This document shows, one piece after another, positions 11,564 through 25,617 of a stretch of 64,000 bases of DNA; the stretch's first letter is position 1, and every line of letters starts with the position of its first letter. Below the pieces are notes generated by a model. It did no database searches. It was not told where the DNA came from and worked only from the letters and a program-made list of their open reading frames with translations. The stretch comes from Drosophila pseudoobscura. Taxonomy: Eukaryota > Arthropoda > Insecta > Diptera > Drosophilidae. The stretch spans positions 13,101,501-13,165,500 of the forward strand of contig NC_046680.1 of the NCBI RefSeq assembly GCF_009870125.1, given 5' to 3'. The position numbers were made by a program, and so were the translations under genes.

Positions 11564-14500
11564 TCAAGTCATATAGCGCATTATCTCGCGCAGAGCATAG
11601 AGTAACTCGGCCTGATTGCGGGCTTCCATTATCATCAGATTCACATGAACCTGTTGAGAGGTAGATAGCGAAACAATTAGTTGATAAATCATTCCTGGTG
11701 TGTGGATCACAAACCTTTTCACTGTCCTGCAGCTCGACAAGCACACTATCATAATCCTTGGTGGTAATACGCTCGGGAAAGCAACAGGCTGTCTTTATGA
11801 ACATTTTCAGCGGTCGGACAAGCAGCTAGCGAAAAGCAGTTTCATCAATGAGTATAATCGAATAATAGTGAAAAGCCAGGCAAAATCTTACCTGATTCAC
11901 TTCCCCATAGTCGTAGTCGTCGTGACGGATGCCGTATATGCACTGTATATAGTTCCAGATGGCCCGTCGGAACTTGGAGGTGTCCACATTCTTGATCCCA
12001 CCCATGGTGCAGTACGTGAGGTTGTAGGCCGAGCGGAACTTCTCATCCAAATAAGTGCCCACGTCGTTGTACAACCTATGGAGTAGAGAGGACGAAAGTC
12101 AGCTCTGAATGAGTGACGTTAGCTCGACCACATACCCATCCACCAGTGAGTAGCCGTGATCCTCCCAGGAGTAGTCCTGTATGCGAAACGTGTTCACATT
12201 CTCCGCTCCGCGACGGGCAAAGTCCTGGTAAATGAAATTCGCATCGTCCACATAGTGAGAGATATTGGGGGGCAAGGCCACCGCCGGGCCCGGCGTCACG
12301 GCCGCCAGTTCGGCGGTCTGCATCTCCACGTTCTTGAATCTGCTGCTCAGCTCCGCCTCGCTGCACTCGTCCTGGTTCTGGGAGAGCACCTTCATTCGCT
12401 CCATCAGGGCCTCCACACTGATGCCGTGCTGCTGGGGCAGTTGCTGGGCCGTTGCTGCAATTCAAGCGGATTAGTTTCAACAGAGTGGGAGGCAGCCATT
12501 GGCCGTTAATTGCCTACCCAAATACCCATTGAGGGCCGCTGCACCAGCCCCACCACCGCCAGCTGCACCACCGGCACCATCTCCAGGTGCACCTCCGCTT
12601 CCATTGTTGCTCGCAGCGTTTTGGGTATTGTAATCCGGCTTTGTGCCGCCGGCGCCGCCGGTGTTGAGTGATATCTCACCCAAAACTGTTTTCTGGTGGA
12701 CGGGGGTGGTGGTGGTCTGTCGGACGATGGTTGCCGCATTGGCAACGGACAGCAATGGTTGCGGTTGTGGTTGTGGTGGTAGTGATGGTGCTGCTGCTGC
12801 TGTTGCTGTTGCCGGTGCCCCCAACGTGGCCGGAGCACTCTTCAGTTTGGGACTAGACAGGCCATCTAGCTTTTGTGTGAGGCCGCAGGAGAACACAAAT
12901 GAAGACAGTGAATGGAAATGCGATAGCAGGACCATCGCGTGCACGACCTCCGACAGGGACCAGCTATTTATTCCCTTTGTCAAAAGCTGTATCGAATTAT
13001 CGACGACAGAGGAAGGATACTCATTTAATATTTAGTTGCACTGCGAGCTGTCTTCATGTCCTTACCTCAATGTGCTCCTTGCGCAACAGCCAGGGACGAT
13101 GGGCTAATATTTTATTTATATCGTATATGGCACGTAGTTTGTCGGGGATGTGGTCCAGTCCGCGCAGCCACTCGCTGCTTCCGCCCTGATTGATGAACTC
13201 CTTCTCGTAGCGCTTCACCAAATACGGACACTGGTGTCGGGCAGCAGCCTGAAAATATACAGATCAGAGCAGAGGATCACAGGTCTATTCAGAGCTCGGT
13301 ATTCAGGTAACATTTCTCTTCGCACTACGTCATTTGTTTTGATATCTTTCGGTAGCCTTGGCCTCAGATTTGGCCCCCTTCCCACCACGATCCATGCTGA
13401 GACCTAAACCAACAGAAACACCGAAAAACAATCCAAGTGACCCACAATCAAAGATCTCCCAGGGTGCGGACCTGGGAGAGATCATCATCATCGTCATCGT
13501 CATCGTCATGTTGAACACCTGAATGTGCTAAAAATATTTTGAATCTTCTGGCCTTTGTGTGTGTGTGTGTTGCTGCTGTGACCCAAAATGAGACAAAATA
13601 TTCAAACATTCAGAGCGTAGGCCCCGTAGTCCATTGTTGTGCTCTATTCTTGTTGTTTTTGTTTTGTTTTTCCTTACGATCTATTACGATCTATCTGCTG
13701 ATGCTGTTGTTGTTGTTGTTGTTATTGTGGTTGGGGTTGTTGTCATTAATGCTTGTGTGGAGCGCAGAAGCCTAATCATGGCACAGTGCCCCGCGACATG
13801 GGATCGTAAATCTTAAATAATTTTACCCGCTCTGTGGATCCCGTCACCTCCCCGCCCCCCTTTGGAGCGTAGGACACCAACAACACACGCACACACATCG
13901 TTTGCCATTTTCTGACACGAATTGAACGATGGTCTCCATTATTTTGCTCAGAGGAATGCCAGCAAATGCCAAAGTCCTCTGATACGACATATATGATATG
14001 TATATACAAATTCGTAGATATGTACATAAGTTATCGAATTTATGTTTATTTTTATAGGCGTACGCACAGCTAAAATAATAAATCACAAATCTCTCTGTAT
14101 ATTTAGATCCGTTCAGAGAACGTTAACCTTTTATGGACCAACAAAATTGGCCAAATAATTGCTAAATGCATTTTTCTATAATTTGTAATGGTGTTTTCGT
14201 ATTTTGCTTTCGATTTTCCGCGGGACGGACGGAAAATGTATTCGCTTCGGAATTCGGGGGTGGGGTTCAAAGTCCGTTTGGAACGCCCTCGATTGCAGCG
14301 ATACATACGATACATCAATTTTAATTACGCATTTCTTTTACTAATTTGAGGTTTTTTTCGTTTTCGGTCGACCCAAAAGACTTTTATTACAGCAGCAATA
14401 TGATTTTTTGTTCCGATTGGAAATGATTCAATAATAATTTGTCGATGATCGATGGAAGAGAGTTTCTATTGTCCGAGATTTGTCTTTGTAACTTTTCAGC

Positions 14501-17500
14501 TTTTCAAAATGTAATTTTAATTCACCAGCGTACAGGGCTGGTGGAGGGTGAAGCGGCAGTCGGGGAATAGAATAGGAAGTCATTAGGTTGCATCAAAGTA
14601 GACGCAAAATAGCACAAATTCATGCTAAACACTATTAATGTATAATTCCATTCGATAGAACAAGGCAGGGGCAATAAAGAACCGATGGTATTGATAATTA
14701 ATAACTAAAAATATGCAGCACACATTCATATGATATCTATGTAAATAGAGCTAAAGGCAAAAGAACAGCAAGAAGAGCGAATGTTTAACTGTTCAAAGCC
14801 AGCAGCAGGTATTTCGGTAAAGCGCACGATCATAGGCAAAAAGCAGACAGACACGAAGAAAGAAAGAGTCGGAGCGAACAGCCTCGTCCTCTCATCTTCC
14901 CTTTCGCGCCTTGTTCGCGAGAGAGCAATGAAGTGCAGTTCTAAAGCGCAGCGAATACGAGTATTTGGAGCGGAGCTTTTCGTTCGCGCAGTATACATAC
15001 ATACATATGTATGTACATAAACAAACACTATTAGCGGGCGCCCGAAATGATGAGTTGATATTTTCCCCCTATCGAATATGAAAGTTTGGAGCTTTAGTGC
15101 AGAGGTCCGACTTCTCCGTCCGTCCAGCCGTTGCAAATGTGCTCTGCTGACAGAAGCAGCTGCAAATGGACTTCAAATTTCCAGGCAATTTTAACAGTCA
15201 GTATCCTATTCAATCGGCTCCTACCCGAAAAAAGCTGCCAGAAACTGCATACGGTTTTGATCTGACAGCGGCGGCCGTGTACGTGCCTCGAATGGATAGG
15301 GATGCTTCGAATGAGCCGCCGGGCAGAAAAAAACAACAGATATGGCAAACAATAGGCGTGCAATAGCAATAGCGCCTTTGTCTCTCTCATACATCGAGCC
15401 AAGGGCTGGATGGTTCTGGACAACCCGATTAATCCGCAGCCAGAACACAGCCGTAGCGTGGCATTGGCGTGCCGTGGAGATACAATCAAATGCGATTGTT
15501 TTCCCAATTTCCGAACTGGTAATGTTAATTAAATCATTGGCACGCGTGCGCCTACCAAAAAACACATGAATAAAGAGTAGACACTCACAATTATGGCCAG
15601 ATAGTATCTGTAGTCGTTGGGCAGGGGTCCGTCGCCCTTCATGATGAAGTTCTGGGTGCGGAGAAAGTGATCGTGAAAGTGCGGATGGTAGCCGATCACC
15701 TGCGTCACTTGATCCAAATCGTCGAGATCATCCATGTCAAAGTCTGTGCTTGTGGCTGCTGAGGAACACTGTGGATGGAATCGAGAGTCGTAATTGGAAA
15801 ATTAGTTGAAAACTAATCGAAGGAGTGCGGGGAAAGTGCGGGGAAAGTGCATGCAAAAACAGGCTTAACTTTTGCTCAAAAGTCAGCTGAGAGTCCTCTT
15901 GCAGATATTGGTTGCAATTAGGCTTGCCGCAACATACACACGACCTGTTGCTGCCTGCCACAAATGAATGAAAACTTTTGCCAAACTAATTTGATATTCG
16001 AGATACGGCACCTACGAGTATGCATGTAACAAGCCCCCCAACCACCCCACCGTCCCTTACGCTCTTCCGATGAAAGCAGACTTCGAAGGCTTAAATAGAA
16101 TTGCTTTGCACCTATTCATTGCCCACTGAATGGCTGGAATCAATAAGCCGTTGCCATAGAAATTCTGTTCGCCTCACAGCCTCCTCGGGAAGGGTCCGAT
16201 TTGTATTGCATTCCGCCGTTTTCGAGGAAAAAAAAAACCCGCGATGAAAGGGCACACAGCAGGAGATTGAAGACAGTCCTTGGGGAAACCCACCACAAAT
16301 AGTGAAGATACAAGATACAAGATACATTTACTCCAATCGAATGCTGATGGTGTATTTTTTAGTTTATTTTCCTGTTGTTGTGGTGTGTGGAGTGGTGCCA
16401 CAAACTGGGACGATGTTATTAAACGTTCAATGACTCCCAACGAGAGTGGGCTCCGCCTCTAGTACATATGTACGTATATTTCTATTTTAATTTCTTGATA
16501 GCACAATCTCTCCGGCACCATATAAAAAGCGAGTGCGTAAATAGTATGTACATATGTAGTAGATCCACACACATGTATGTACATATGTTTTTGTGTGCTT
16601 CGTTGCAGTCAGAGAACCATTCGAGGGAATAGTTGTAGCCACCAAAAATGGTAGTTCCGATATTTGCATAATCAAGTTTAGTGTTAACCTCAGCCACCGC
16701 AGCCGCCACCGCCACCGCCCCCGCCACCCACTCGACACCCACTCGACACCGACACCGACACCGCTCAAAGTCACACCCGTTTGAGGCGCCCACGTTCCAG
16801 AGCCAGAGCCAGTGCTAATTTCATAATTATTCCATCGAATGAATTAAATTAATAGCCACAAAACGGCACTTACGACACTCGGACAATCGGACACTCGGAT
16901 GCTCACGAGTGAGAGAAATGTAAATCAGCTAACAACAAAAGTGCCCTGGCTTTCACATACATAATTAATCGAACCGAATGTTCACTAATTAATCGAATGA
17001 ATGATTAGACGTTATGGGAGCTGTCGGATATAACAAATGCCAAACAAAATTGAAACCAGAGTTGGTCCACAAATCAATTTGATTTTTGGGCAAAAAACTA
17101 TTCGCAAAGATCTTTAAAATCGGCTTATGAATATACCTTGAAGGCCAGATGGAGGGAGGGAGAGAGAGTCCTGGTAATTGCCCCTGAAATTTAATTAAAT
17201 ACTAAACTTTGACTGCACTTGTTGACTTCCATCATCATCGTCAAAGTTCTGCCATGGAAATAATGGACACCCACACAGACTCAAGGCAAGGCAGGGCCAG
17301 GCTAGGGGATGGGGTAAACCCGTTTGGAAAATCAAACTAGTTTTCGCCTTTGGCATACAGCGCACACACACGACCCAGTCCCAGACCCAGTCCCAGTCCC
17401 AGACCCAGACCCGTTCGAGCAGCGGCAGGCAGGGGGCGGGGGGTGGCTTAGGCTTAGGCTTAGGCCAAGTTTAATATTGGGCATATGCAAGGGGCATATG

Positions 17501-20500
17501 TATATTGAAAAAATAATTATTCTAGCTGCATAGTAATTGGGTAGCCTAGATGTACCAACAATCAATGAAAACGATCGAAGGAGATGGAAGCACTGCACGC
17601 GGTCCTGAGGGCGCACACGGGTGGTGTATGTAATGATGGTGTACGGGATGTTCGATAATTAATCCCTGGTTGAGGTTGAACCTTTGTGCACCCATTCAGG
17701 TGCATGATTATTAATTAATGCGGAAATCCTTTGGATTGCCAGGAAATCAGACAAAAGACTTGGGGGAAGTGTTTCAGAAGCTTCGGGCTGTTAATTGAGA
17801 TCAAGTGCGGATAATTGCATACTGCAGAGGATTTGGAGAAAACTGAACACATTTCACACCTCCAGGAGCGTCCTACTACCGTTCTATTCGGGGCTCAAAG
17901 CTTTTATTCTCTCTGGGTGTACAATACGAGCACTTACACTCACCCTCTCTCTCTCTCTCTCTCTGTCTCTATATCTCCGCCGGATGCAACGCAGCTCTTT
18001 ACGGTCTTGGAGCTTATGTACGTATGTTAATTGCGGGCAATTAATTTCAGTAAGCTAATCTTGATTTCCTTTCCTCTTCGCCAAGACAAATTAATAAATT
18101 AACATAATTAACGCAAAGCAGAGTGGAGCGGAGCGGAGGGGAGGGGAGCGGAGTGGAGTGGAGCGGCGTGGAGCAGAATGGAGCGGCGTGGACAGTACAT
18201 TTTTGTGGTGTAATTTAGCTCTGAAATATGTATCATTGTTTTCCATCCACACCACTCTGGATACTCTCTCACACACTTGAACACTGAGCACTACTCATAT
18301 TCAATCACTCATACACACGCACACTATGCGGTACGTATACTATTCAAACACAGTGTCAACACACAACCCCACAAACAGATTAAAACAAAAGCTGGTAAAC
18401 AGGCAAATAAATTAGCATAAATGGTAGAATGCCATAGATGGAGGCGAAGAGAAGGGAAGAGAAGTGAAGCGAAGCGAAGAGCGAGGGACGGGGACGGGGA
18501 CACGGATAGATAGGCAGACAGACGACAGGGAGATAGACTTATGAATAGTGGGGGCGGGTGGATGGCGGGGGCCACGAAAAACAATAAGTAGGTAAACAAG
18601 TAAAGTGGAAAAAACGTCAGGTGTTGTAGAAATGCACACGAGAGACAACAACGACGCGAACAAAACAAAACAAAAAAAAAACACACACACACACACACAC
18701 ACACAAAAAAGCAAAACCAAAAACCAAAAGCCGTGCCACAACGAGGCGGAGAATACCCTAAGAATTGAGAGTAAACCAAATTTATGGTATTCCCAGGCGC
18801 GAAAGGGGGATTTAAATGTGTAGAATATCACCCAAGAGGCATCGCAATTTTTGGATCTCATAGATCTACATAGATGTATGGCTTATAGCCGAATAAAACA
18901 CTTTCCAATACTACAGCTCGAGTACTCGAGTACAACGGGAAACAAAAACAACATAAACAAAATAAAATAAAAAAAAAAATAAAGCTTCTACTCGCGTATG
19001 AGAAAAACAGAAATTGTGCAAGCGTTTTGTTTGTGTTGTGTGCCTGTGTGTGCGTAGATAATAATAAAGACATGTCTAGACGTGATAAACTATTTTTCCT
19101 ACAGGCCACAACCACTATCACTACTATATACCACATACCACATACATATGTACATATGTATGTACGAGTTCGATTACAGTTTTGCCCTGCATTGAATTGG
19201 CGAATATTTAATTAGATCTACTCGTATTTACTCTGTGAATAGCAAACAACAAAGTGTGTATGCACCGATTGTTGACACAAACAATCGTTGCTGTTAATTA
19301 AATTACTGAATTATTGGCACATTTTTTCTCATATTATGTTTTGCAATAAAAATCCCGAACAATGCTTTTATTGCTCCTTAGATATGCAGCTAAATCATAT
19401 TTTGCACTCTGTTTTTCCTTATTGATTGACATTTTATGGCCAGACGGCGACAGACAAACAGAAAAACAGACCAACAGACAACCCATCTCCCCAGAGCTGG
19501 GGCCGTGGCTGGGGCTCCCGCCAGTCCATTATCTTCTGCATGAAAGGGGGGTGGTGAGGGGGGAAATGTCAGGTATTGGATAATCAGGGAGGCAGCGAGA
19601 CTCAAAGAGGGTAAATAGCATCTTCTACAGGATTGATGAAATTGATGAAATTCCTCTTCTATTTCCATGCTTTTTACCTTAAATTTACATCATTCTTTTC
19701 CCTGGCGAAGGCTCTTCTTTGTCTTCACAGGTTAATGGCGATTATTTCGAAAGCAAAAGAATCACCTTTGGCCTTAATTAATTAATCTGAACCTCTGAAC
19801 AACGAGATATATTGGTTCGGTTCGCCAACGTTTGAGTTGTTTTTCACATCATTTTTTAGCGGCTCTTTAACAAAAATCTATAAACAAACCCCACCTGCCG
19901 ACACTCAACACATTGACCCACCTCAATAACCATCTGTGTGAGTGATTGGGCGGGAGGGGGGAGTGCCTTCGTCTACCCAAACTCTACCTAAGCTGTCTGG
20001 CACTCAGAGCGACACTTTGTCTGCTGATAAAGTGCCGCACAAATTATTAGGTGAACAGAAGAGAACACCCGTCTCCATCCCCATTTCCATCCCCATCACC
20101 ATCACCAGCCTCTGTAGGACATTGTATTTACGAGGCATATCAAATGTCGGCAAGTTTCTCTGTGGCACTTACAACTCTGTGGCACATCCCTTCAAATATA
20201 TGTATGTAGAAAATACTGTCATCTTCCACTGATAACCGCCCACTGATAACTCTCTCATTCTCTGTCTGTATGTCGGACAATGCAAATCGCTGGACAAATG
20301 GCAAGTGATCCGACAAATTCTATATTTAGCCAAGGCAAGGTCAACGAACTATCTAGAACTACCCATGTACAAGTGTATACCATGTATCTGCATCTGTATC
20401 TGTATCTTTATACTCGTTTCGTTTCGAGTTACTTGCATTAATGAGAATGCAGCAAGTATTTTGTTGACATCCACGGGCTCTGAGGGGCAAAGTATAAAGG

Positions 20501-23000
20501 AAAGCACATCTCATATAATTACGATAGCCCATCCAATCAGAACGAAAGATACGATGAAAATATTATACATTATACGAGTACATATACGAGTAAATTTTAG
20601 CTTTTCGCTGGAGGGAAGGAACTGCGTATCAAACTGACTTATTCACTCATTCAATCGCATCTTCAATTATGCATTCGCACTGCAATTCATTTAGTGGATG
20701 CGTCAATCAATCAATGGCGAAAGCCGTCACTCCGTCACTCCGTTACTCCGTTACTCCTTCACTCATTCACTCCTGCAATCACTCATTAACTCTGTAATTC
20801 ACTCACTCAATCAGTTAGTGCCTTTTCCGCCGTCACTCACTCGAAAGGCGAAAGCCTTTTTGGACTCTTGCCAGCGGCGGGCGGGCGTACATCTGTTTAT
20901 TTTGATACTGCTCTCAGGCCGCAATGACTGCCTGACTGCCTGACGGACTGACGAACTGACGGACTGACGTACTGACGCTGTCCCCAGGAGTCAACACCAG
21001 CCACCAACCCCACCCGGCGGCCCCCCGCCGCCGCCCTGCGGATAATGTATTTTTATACAATTTATATTTATTGCGTAAATAAAATTCTTTGCCTTTTCCT
21101 CCGAGGCCTGCCCGTCTGTTGCCGATGGCCGATGGCCGATGCCCTCCCGCCTCTCCCCCCTCGACAGATACGCCCAAGGGGGTCTCCGCTGGTAATTGCA
21201 ATTATTATTTATTATGATTTCCTCTGCTTCGATTGCAAATTGTGCAGCCGCATTCCCATCTTCTTGCAGCAGATCGAAGCTCAACAATTGAAGAATGCCC
21301 CATGATTGCGACTCCAGAGCGCCTAAATGCTGCCCAAAAAAAAACCACAGATATTCACCAGCCAAATGCCGAAATTAATTGCATTCCCCAATCCATAATT
21401 AGTGTTCATATTTGCATATATTTACTATAGTTAGTCCCCCGACAAACCGCAAAAGCGTTGATTAAACCAAACCGAACCCCCCCCACCCATCTCTTGGCTC
21501 CGATGCTTTGCCTTTGTTTCTGTTTCTGTTTCTGATGCTCTCGATTTCAATTAAATTCAAGTCGCAATTTGCCTACATTTTGCCTGATTAGGTGACCCAG
21601 ATACTTGCAGCATTTTTATTATATTTTATTATGAAAAAAAAAAACATGCTAAATCGCTGAGGTTTCTGCGTTATCTTTGGCCTGAAAAAGAAGTGCCAAA
21701 AACTATTCCACGAGGGACTGCTTATCAAAATGTGAAGGAAACCAACAAAAGGGGTGGGGGTGGTGGTGGTGGTGGTGGTGTTGGGGTGTTGGTGCTGTTA
21801 CTTATCGGGGTAGAGCCCCAGCGACACCCAGCCCAGCCACATAGCACCTGGGGCACCCGACTTTACGGTAATAGTTTTCATATTATTTTCGTAGTTGCCA
21901 TGCTGCTAATTAAATAAACACAATCCCACAATCCCACCAGCACTGGGAGTACGACTCTGTGCAACTCGGGGAAACAACGGAAAACTCTGGGAAATGCAGA
22001 CAGCAAAAAAAAGTTATACGCGTTCGCTGCTTCTATTCGCTTTTTCCAAATGTTTCCTTCCACCTCCTGAATTTTGCTTAATTTCTGCTCGGCGGTTGAA
22101 ACAAATAAACATGCTTCTTTGGACTCCGGACTACGGACTCGGGACACCGGACTGCACCCAATTATGTGTTGTTTGCACATGTGTGGTGTGGGGTGGTGTG
22201 GGGTGGTCTGGCTCCACTGTGCCAGGGACCTTTGCATAATTTATTTTAATAGATTTCGCTTTAATTTGATTTAATATTCATTTGCAACGTCGCCTATTTT
22301 GTTGCATGACATCTGTGCTGTGTCTGGCCGTTTGCTTCAACAATTATCCGTAATTCTGTGTCCTGTAATACGATATCCTGGAAAATACTCTACTCTACTC
22401 TATGTTTAGTGTAGTGCTAATGATTTTCTGCTTGGCTGCTGCCCCATTCTGGGGCATAAATATCTGATTGAGTTGCATGGAAAATTGTGGTGATTTTGGC
22501 CTTTTGTGTTACCGGATTTTGTTGGCCTGCCAACAATGCAAGGAGGCCGAATATCGTTCAACTTTGGCATCGTTGGGACTGCCTGCAGCCGAAACAAACA
22601 TATTATGGAATTCCCCAAATATTCGTTAGGATTTTTGTGATGCCTTGATGGAAATCAATACCATTGATGGCTGTCTGGTCGTCTGGTCGGGCGCCCCATG
22701 TCCTCAATTAATTAAAAACTATGCAACCATACATCAGTCGATGCACCAATAAAAGCAGCCAGGGTCTGGCCCCAAAACAACTGAGCTTCCCCACTGAATC
22801 GGCAAACAAGTAACTTTAAATCAAGTGAAAATTGGTTGAGGTTGAGTGTATCTGACAGGCAAAAATATTATTATTATGACTAGCCGTACAGCTATGTACG
22901 TGTACATGCGAGTATGTGGGTATATGAAAGTGGGGTTTTGTGTACTTACATCTTGTGAGATCTGTCCCATATCCGCGAAATAATCAACAGCGTAAGACAT
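11564..23000 (-). CDS. Sesn: Sestrin (leucine sensor / mTORC1 inhibitor)
   Basis: Coding exons on the minus strand: 23000-22950 (start), 15768-15589, 13248-13066, 12986-12518, 12454-12136, 12075-11892, 11825-11715 and 11650-11564 (TGA). All phases agree; the product is about 527 residues, close to known fly and vertebrate sestrins plus a low-complexity insert. Sestrins bind GATOR2 and restrain TORC1, and activate AMPK signalling. Visible hallmarks: AAARHQC with the reductase-domain Cys (about 13230); [10 protein letters not shown] and [11 protein letters not shown] with the acidic GATOR2-contact pair and the leucine-pocket Arg; and C-terminal [13 protein letters not shown] preceded by MEARNQAE. 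The exon 12986-12518 carries an Ala/Pro/Gln/Gly-rich insert (12530-12840) not seen in vertebrates. The initiating Met ([12 protein letters not shown]) is inferred; a CTGCAG acceptor near 23045 suggests 5' UTR exons further right. Confidence 0.9.
13249..15588 (-). other. Sesn: Sesn intron
   Basis: 2.3 kb between the exons ending at 15589 and starting at 13248. It contains a (TGA/TCG)n-like tract at 13487-13508 and a G/C- and GA-rich island near 14840-15130. No coding exon was recognised. Confidence 0.75.
17945..17964. repeat. (CT)n microsatellite
   Basis: About 9-10 CT units in the long Sesn intron. Confidence 0.9.
18120..18192. repeat. GGAGC/GGAGT pentamer-like array
   Basis: Imperfect 5-bp tandem units (GAGCG, GAGTG, GAGGG) over about 70 bp within the Sesn intron. 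Confidence 0.85.
18680..18705. repeat. (CA)n microsatellite
   Basis: About 13 CA units, preceded by an A-rich tract. Confidence 0.95.
21751..21790. repeat. G-rich (GGT)n tract
   Basis: About 40 bp of GGGGTGGGGG followed by GGT triplets; potentially G-quadruplex-forming on this strand. Confidence 0.8.
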
Positions 23001-25617
23001 GAGTCCAACTACAACTACAACTACAACAACTTCAGGCTTCAGCTGCAGCCTGCAGATCACACAATAAAACAGATATCAGAACCAGTTTGCGGTTCAGCCA
23101 CAGCTACAGCTCTCTCGTCTTTTGTTTATTGCCTTTATCGGGGCAGATCCAGTGGCCAGTGGCCAGTGGCCAGTGCCAGTAAACAGAGTCAGAGACCCAG
23201 CCAAAGATGGAGCCAGAGCCAGAGCCACTGAAAGTGGAGCACAGCAACCGAAGCACTGGAAGGAGGCTCGTCTGCGGATTGCTCGTGGCGTATCGTCGAA
23301 TCGAGTCAAACCAGATTTTGGCTTTTACGTTTTTGTTTTGGTTTTCAGATTCAGTTTCAGGGTCTCTCTCTCTCTCTCTCTCTGATGCCACAGCCACTGC
23401 CAACTGCAACTGCAACTTCAACTTCAAGTCTTTCGTCAGTATGCGGCTCTCTTAGCGGGTCACGAGGAGTCGTTGCTGAGAGCTGGCTGCTGGCTGCTGG
23501 GTGCTGGGAGTCAGGTCAGTACCTCTAGTCGCGGATTGTGGTTGAGACACTTGTAAGTGTAGCTGCTTTGTATCCGCAAGATGCTCTGATTGCCCCTGTT
23601 CCTGTCTTGATTGCTACTCCGGTCGACACTTGCGGCTTCTGGGCTCAACAGGTTGTTGCATAAGCGATGGCTCTTACTGTTGTTTTTGTTGGTTTTCATT
23701 TGTCGACTTTTGAAGAGGAATCGTTTTCCCACTTTCCCACTCATCCACTTATCCTTTATTCGCGCTGGGAGTCCTTGGCGAGGCTTTAATCAGCAACTAA
23801 AATAGAGAAAGATTTCGAGATTTTTCGAATCAAAGTTCATAAAATTATGTGTCAATTGGTGGTTAACTTTCAATTAATTTGGAAAATTGACTTTTTCCTT
23901 TTTCCCCCGGAAATGCCCGCTTATCCAACAAAAAACTTCCCGCAGCAACAGCATGGAGATACATATAGGATCGTATAGGAGGTATCCAACTTCAATTAGC
24001 ATTCAAATGCCAGTCAATATATTCAACATTTCGTTTTGGTTTTTTGCTTTCAAAAACAAACATCCAAAAACAAGCCCCAAAACACACACAAATTCACAGA
24101 TTATTTCATCGGTGAGCGAAGATATAGATACACTTTCCTTCGAACCGATTCGAATTTCAGTCGAATTTTGGTTGCTAACTTTTGGGGGAAAACATATAAA
24201 ATAGCCATGGGTTTTTCCTAGAAAAACGAAACATTTTCGAGATCTAATCTGAGCAGTTCCTCCCTCTACCCTCTACCCTATACCCTATACCCGATATCCT
24301 ATATCGTATACGCACCTACAAGACCGCAAAAGTGCACGGCAAGTGTGAATGGGAATATTTGGGGAACGTGTTTTTGCCCATGCCTCGATTGCCTCTTCCT
24401 GGGGCAAGGTAACAAACAGTCGCAAAAAACACAGACAAATAAAAACAAATATGAACCAGAAACTAATCCCAAATGTTAACATAGCATAGTATTTTTGGCA
24501 TGCAGACGCAAAGTGGCAAACAAATAAGCAGACAGCGGCAGACACAAATCAAATACAGGCCAAAATTTGTAGCTGCAACTGCGAGGGGCAGGCAGACAGG
24601 CAGACGGGCAGACGGGCAGCGGGCGCGACGTAGTTGCGAGAAACAGATGATATTTCTCACTGGATAAACTTTGCTATCGGTTGCCATTGCCTTGGCGGCA
24701 TCCACATTGCCGTCAAACGTCACGCGTGACATTGTTGTTTGTGGGGGCGGAGCAGCGGGAGTGTGGGGGCGTGGGGGCAACAACGATTTTTGTAACTCAA
24801 GCATCTGTGTGCGCGCTCAAATGACATAAACAATGTTACAAAGTTTCCTATTAACAATTGTTTTTATTTTATTATTGTTAAAGACAACGCCACAGGCATA
24901 CCGGATACCGAATAGCGAATAGCGAATACCATATACTGAATATTCTGTGAGTGTTGTGGCTGAATGCTTCAGTAATTCGCCCAAAGTCAAGCCAAATCGT
25001 ACCCTTGCATTACTCCTTCGCTTTTATCGGCTGCTAAAAGCCAAAATAATCAAAAAATCAAATGTGTTGCAGTGCTGAGGGGTACAGTGCAGTCAGTAGC
25101 TGTTGCTGTTTCTGTTGCGAACGCCATTGCGTATGAGCATTGCCGTCACGTATACGCACTGTTAATATTGTAAGCCGCTTTCTCGCTTCTCGTTTGCCTC
25201 GAACTGGAGTTCAACTGGAGTTTCGTACGGCAAAAATCAATATAGTTTTCATCACGAATGTTCTGTTGACTCCCACGCGTATATTTTTACATTTCCAGAT
25301 TAAATTAACAGCCCCCGACGGTTGTTGTCTGCCTTTTATTCTGCGGATTGACGGGGGGCTTTTGAGGCCGGCAAAGGATGTTTAGAAAAATCGAAAAATT
25401 CCACAAAAACCGTGCCTGCGCCGCACACCAGTCGGTGGATGGCGTCTTGCTGTGCGGACATCGGGTCACAAAAGAATGAATTCCTTTGACGCTCGGCTTG
25501 TCAAATCCATTCAAGGGACAGTCCATAGGTATACCCATGTCCCACTAATCAAGTGTTTTTATTTGTGATAAATTAAAGTTGATTTAGTAGCAGACTGCCG
25601 CTCTCTGTCCTGGCGCC
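23001..25617. other. Sesn 5' region / upstream of PNP-like gene
   Basis: No certain gene. A plausible acceptor for a Sesn 5' UTR intron (CTGCAG, minus strand) lies near 23045. A 24-codon minus-strand open segment with ATG and a GTGAGA donor lies at 24732-24661 and could be an alternative first exon. The rest has short repeats (CT run at about 23362). Confidence 0.5.

Larger units (their letters stand above)
15769..22949 (-). other. Sesn: Sesn long intron
   Basis: 7.2 kb between the first and second coding exons. It is rich in simple repeats (CT, CA, GGT, GGAGC-type, CACTC-type). No ORF in it resembles a known protein. Long first introns of this kind usually carry enhancers, but nothing specific is identifiable here. 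Confidence 0.7.

Noticed and set aside
15094-15507. 137-residue minus-strand ORF in a Sesn intron
   Set aside because: No recognisable domain; position in the intron and composition fit chance.
18324-18861. Long minus-strand Cys/Val/Phe-rich ORFs
   Set aside because: They translate a CA microsatellite and A-rich tract; low-complexity artefacts.
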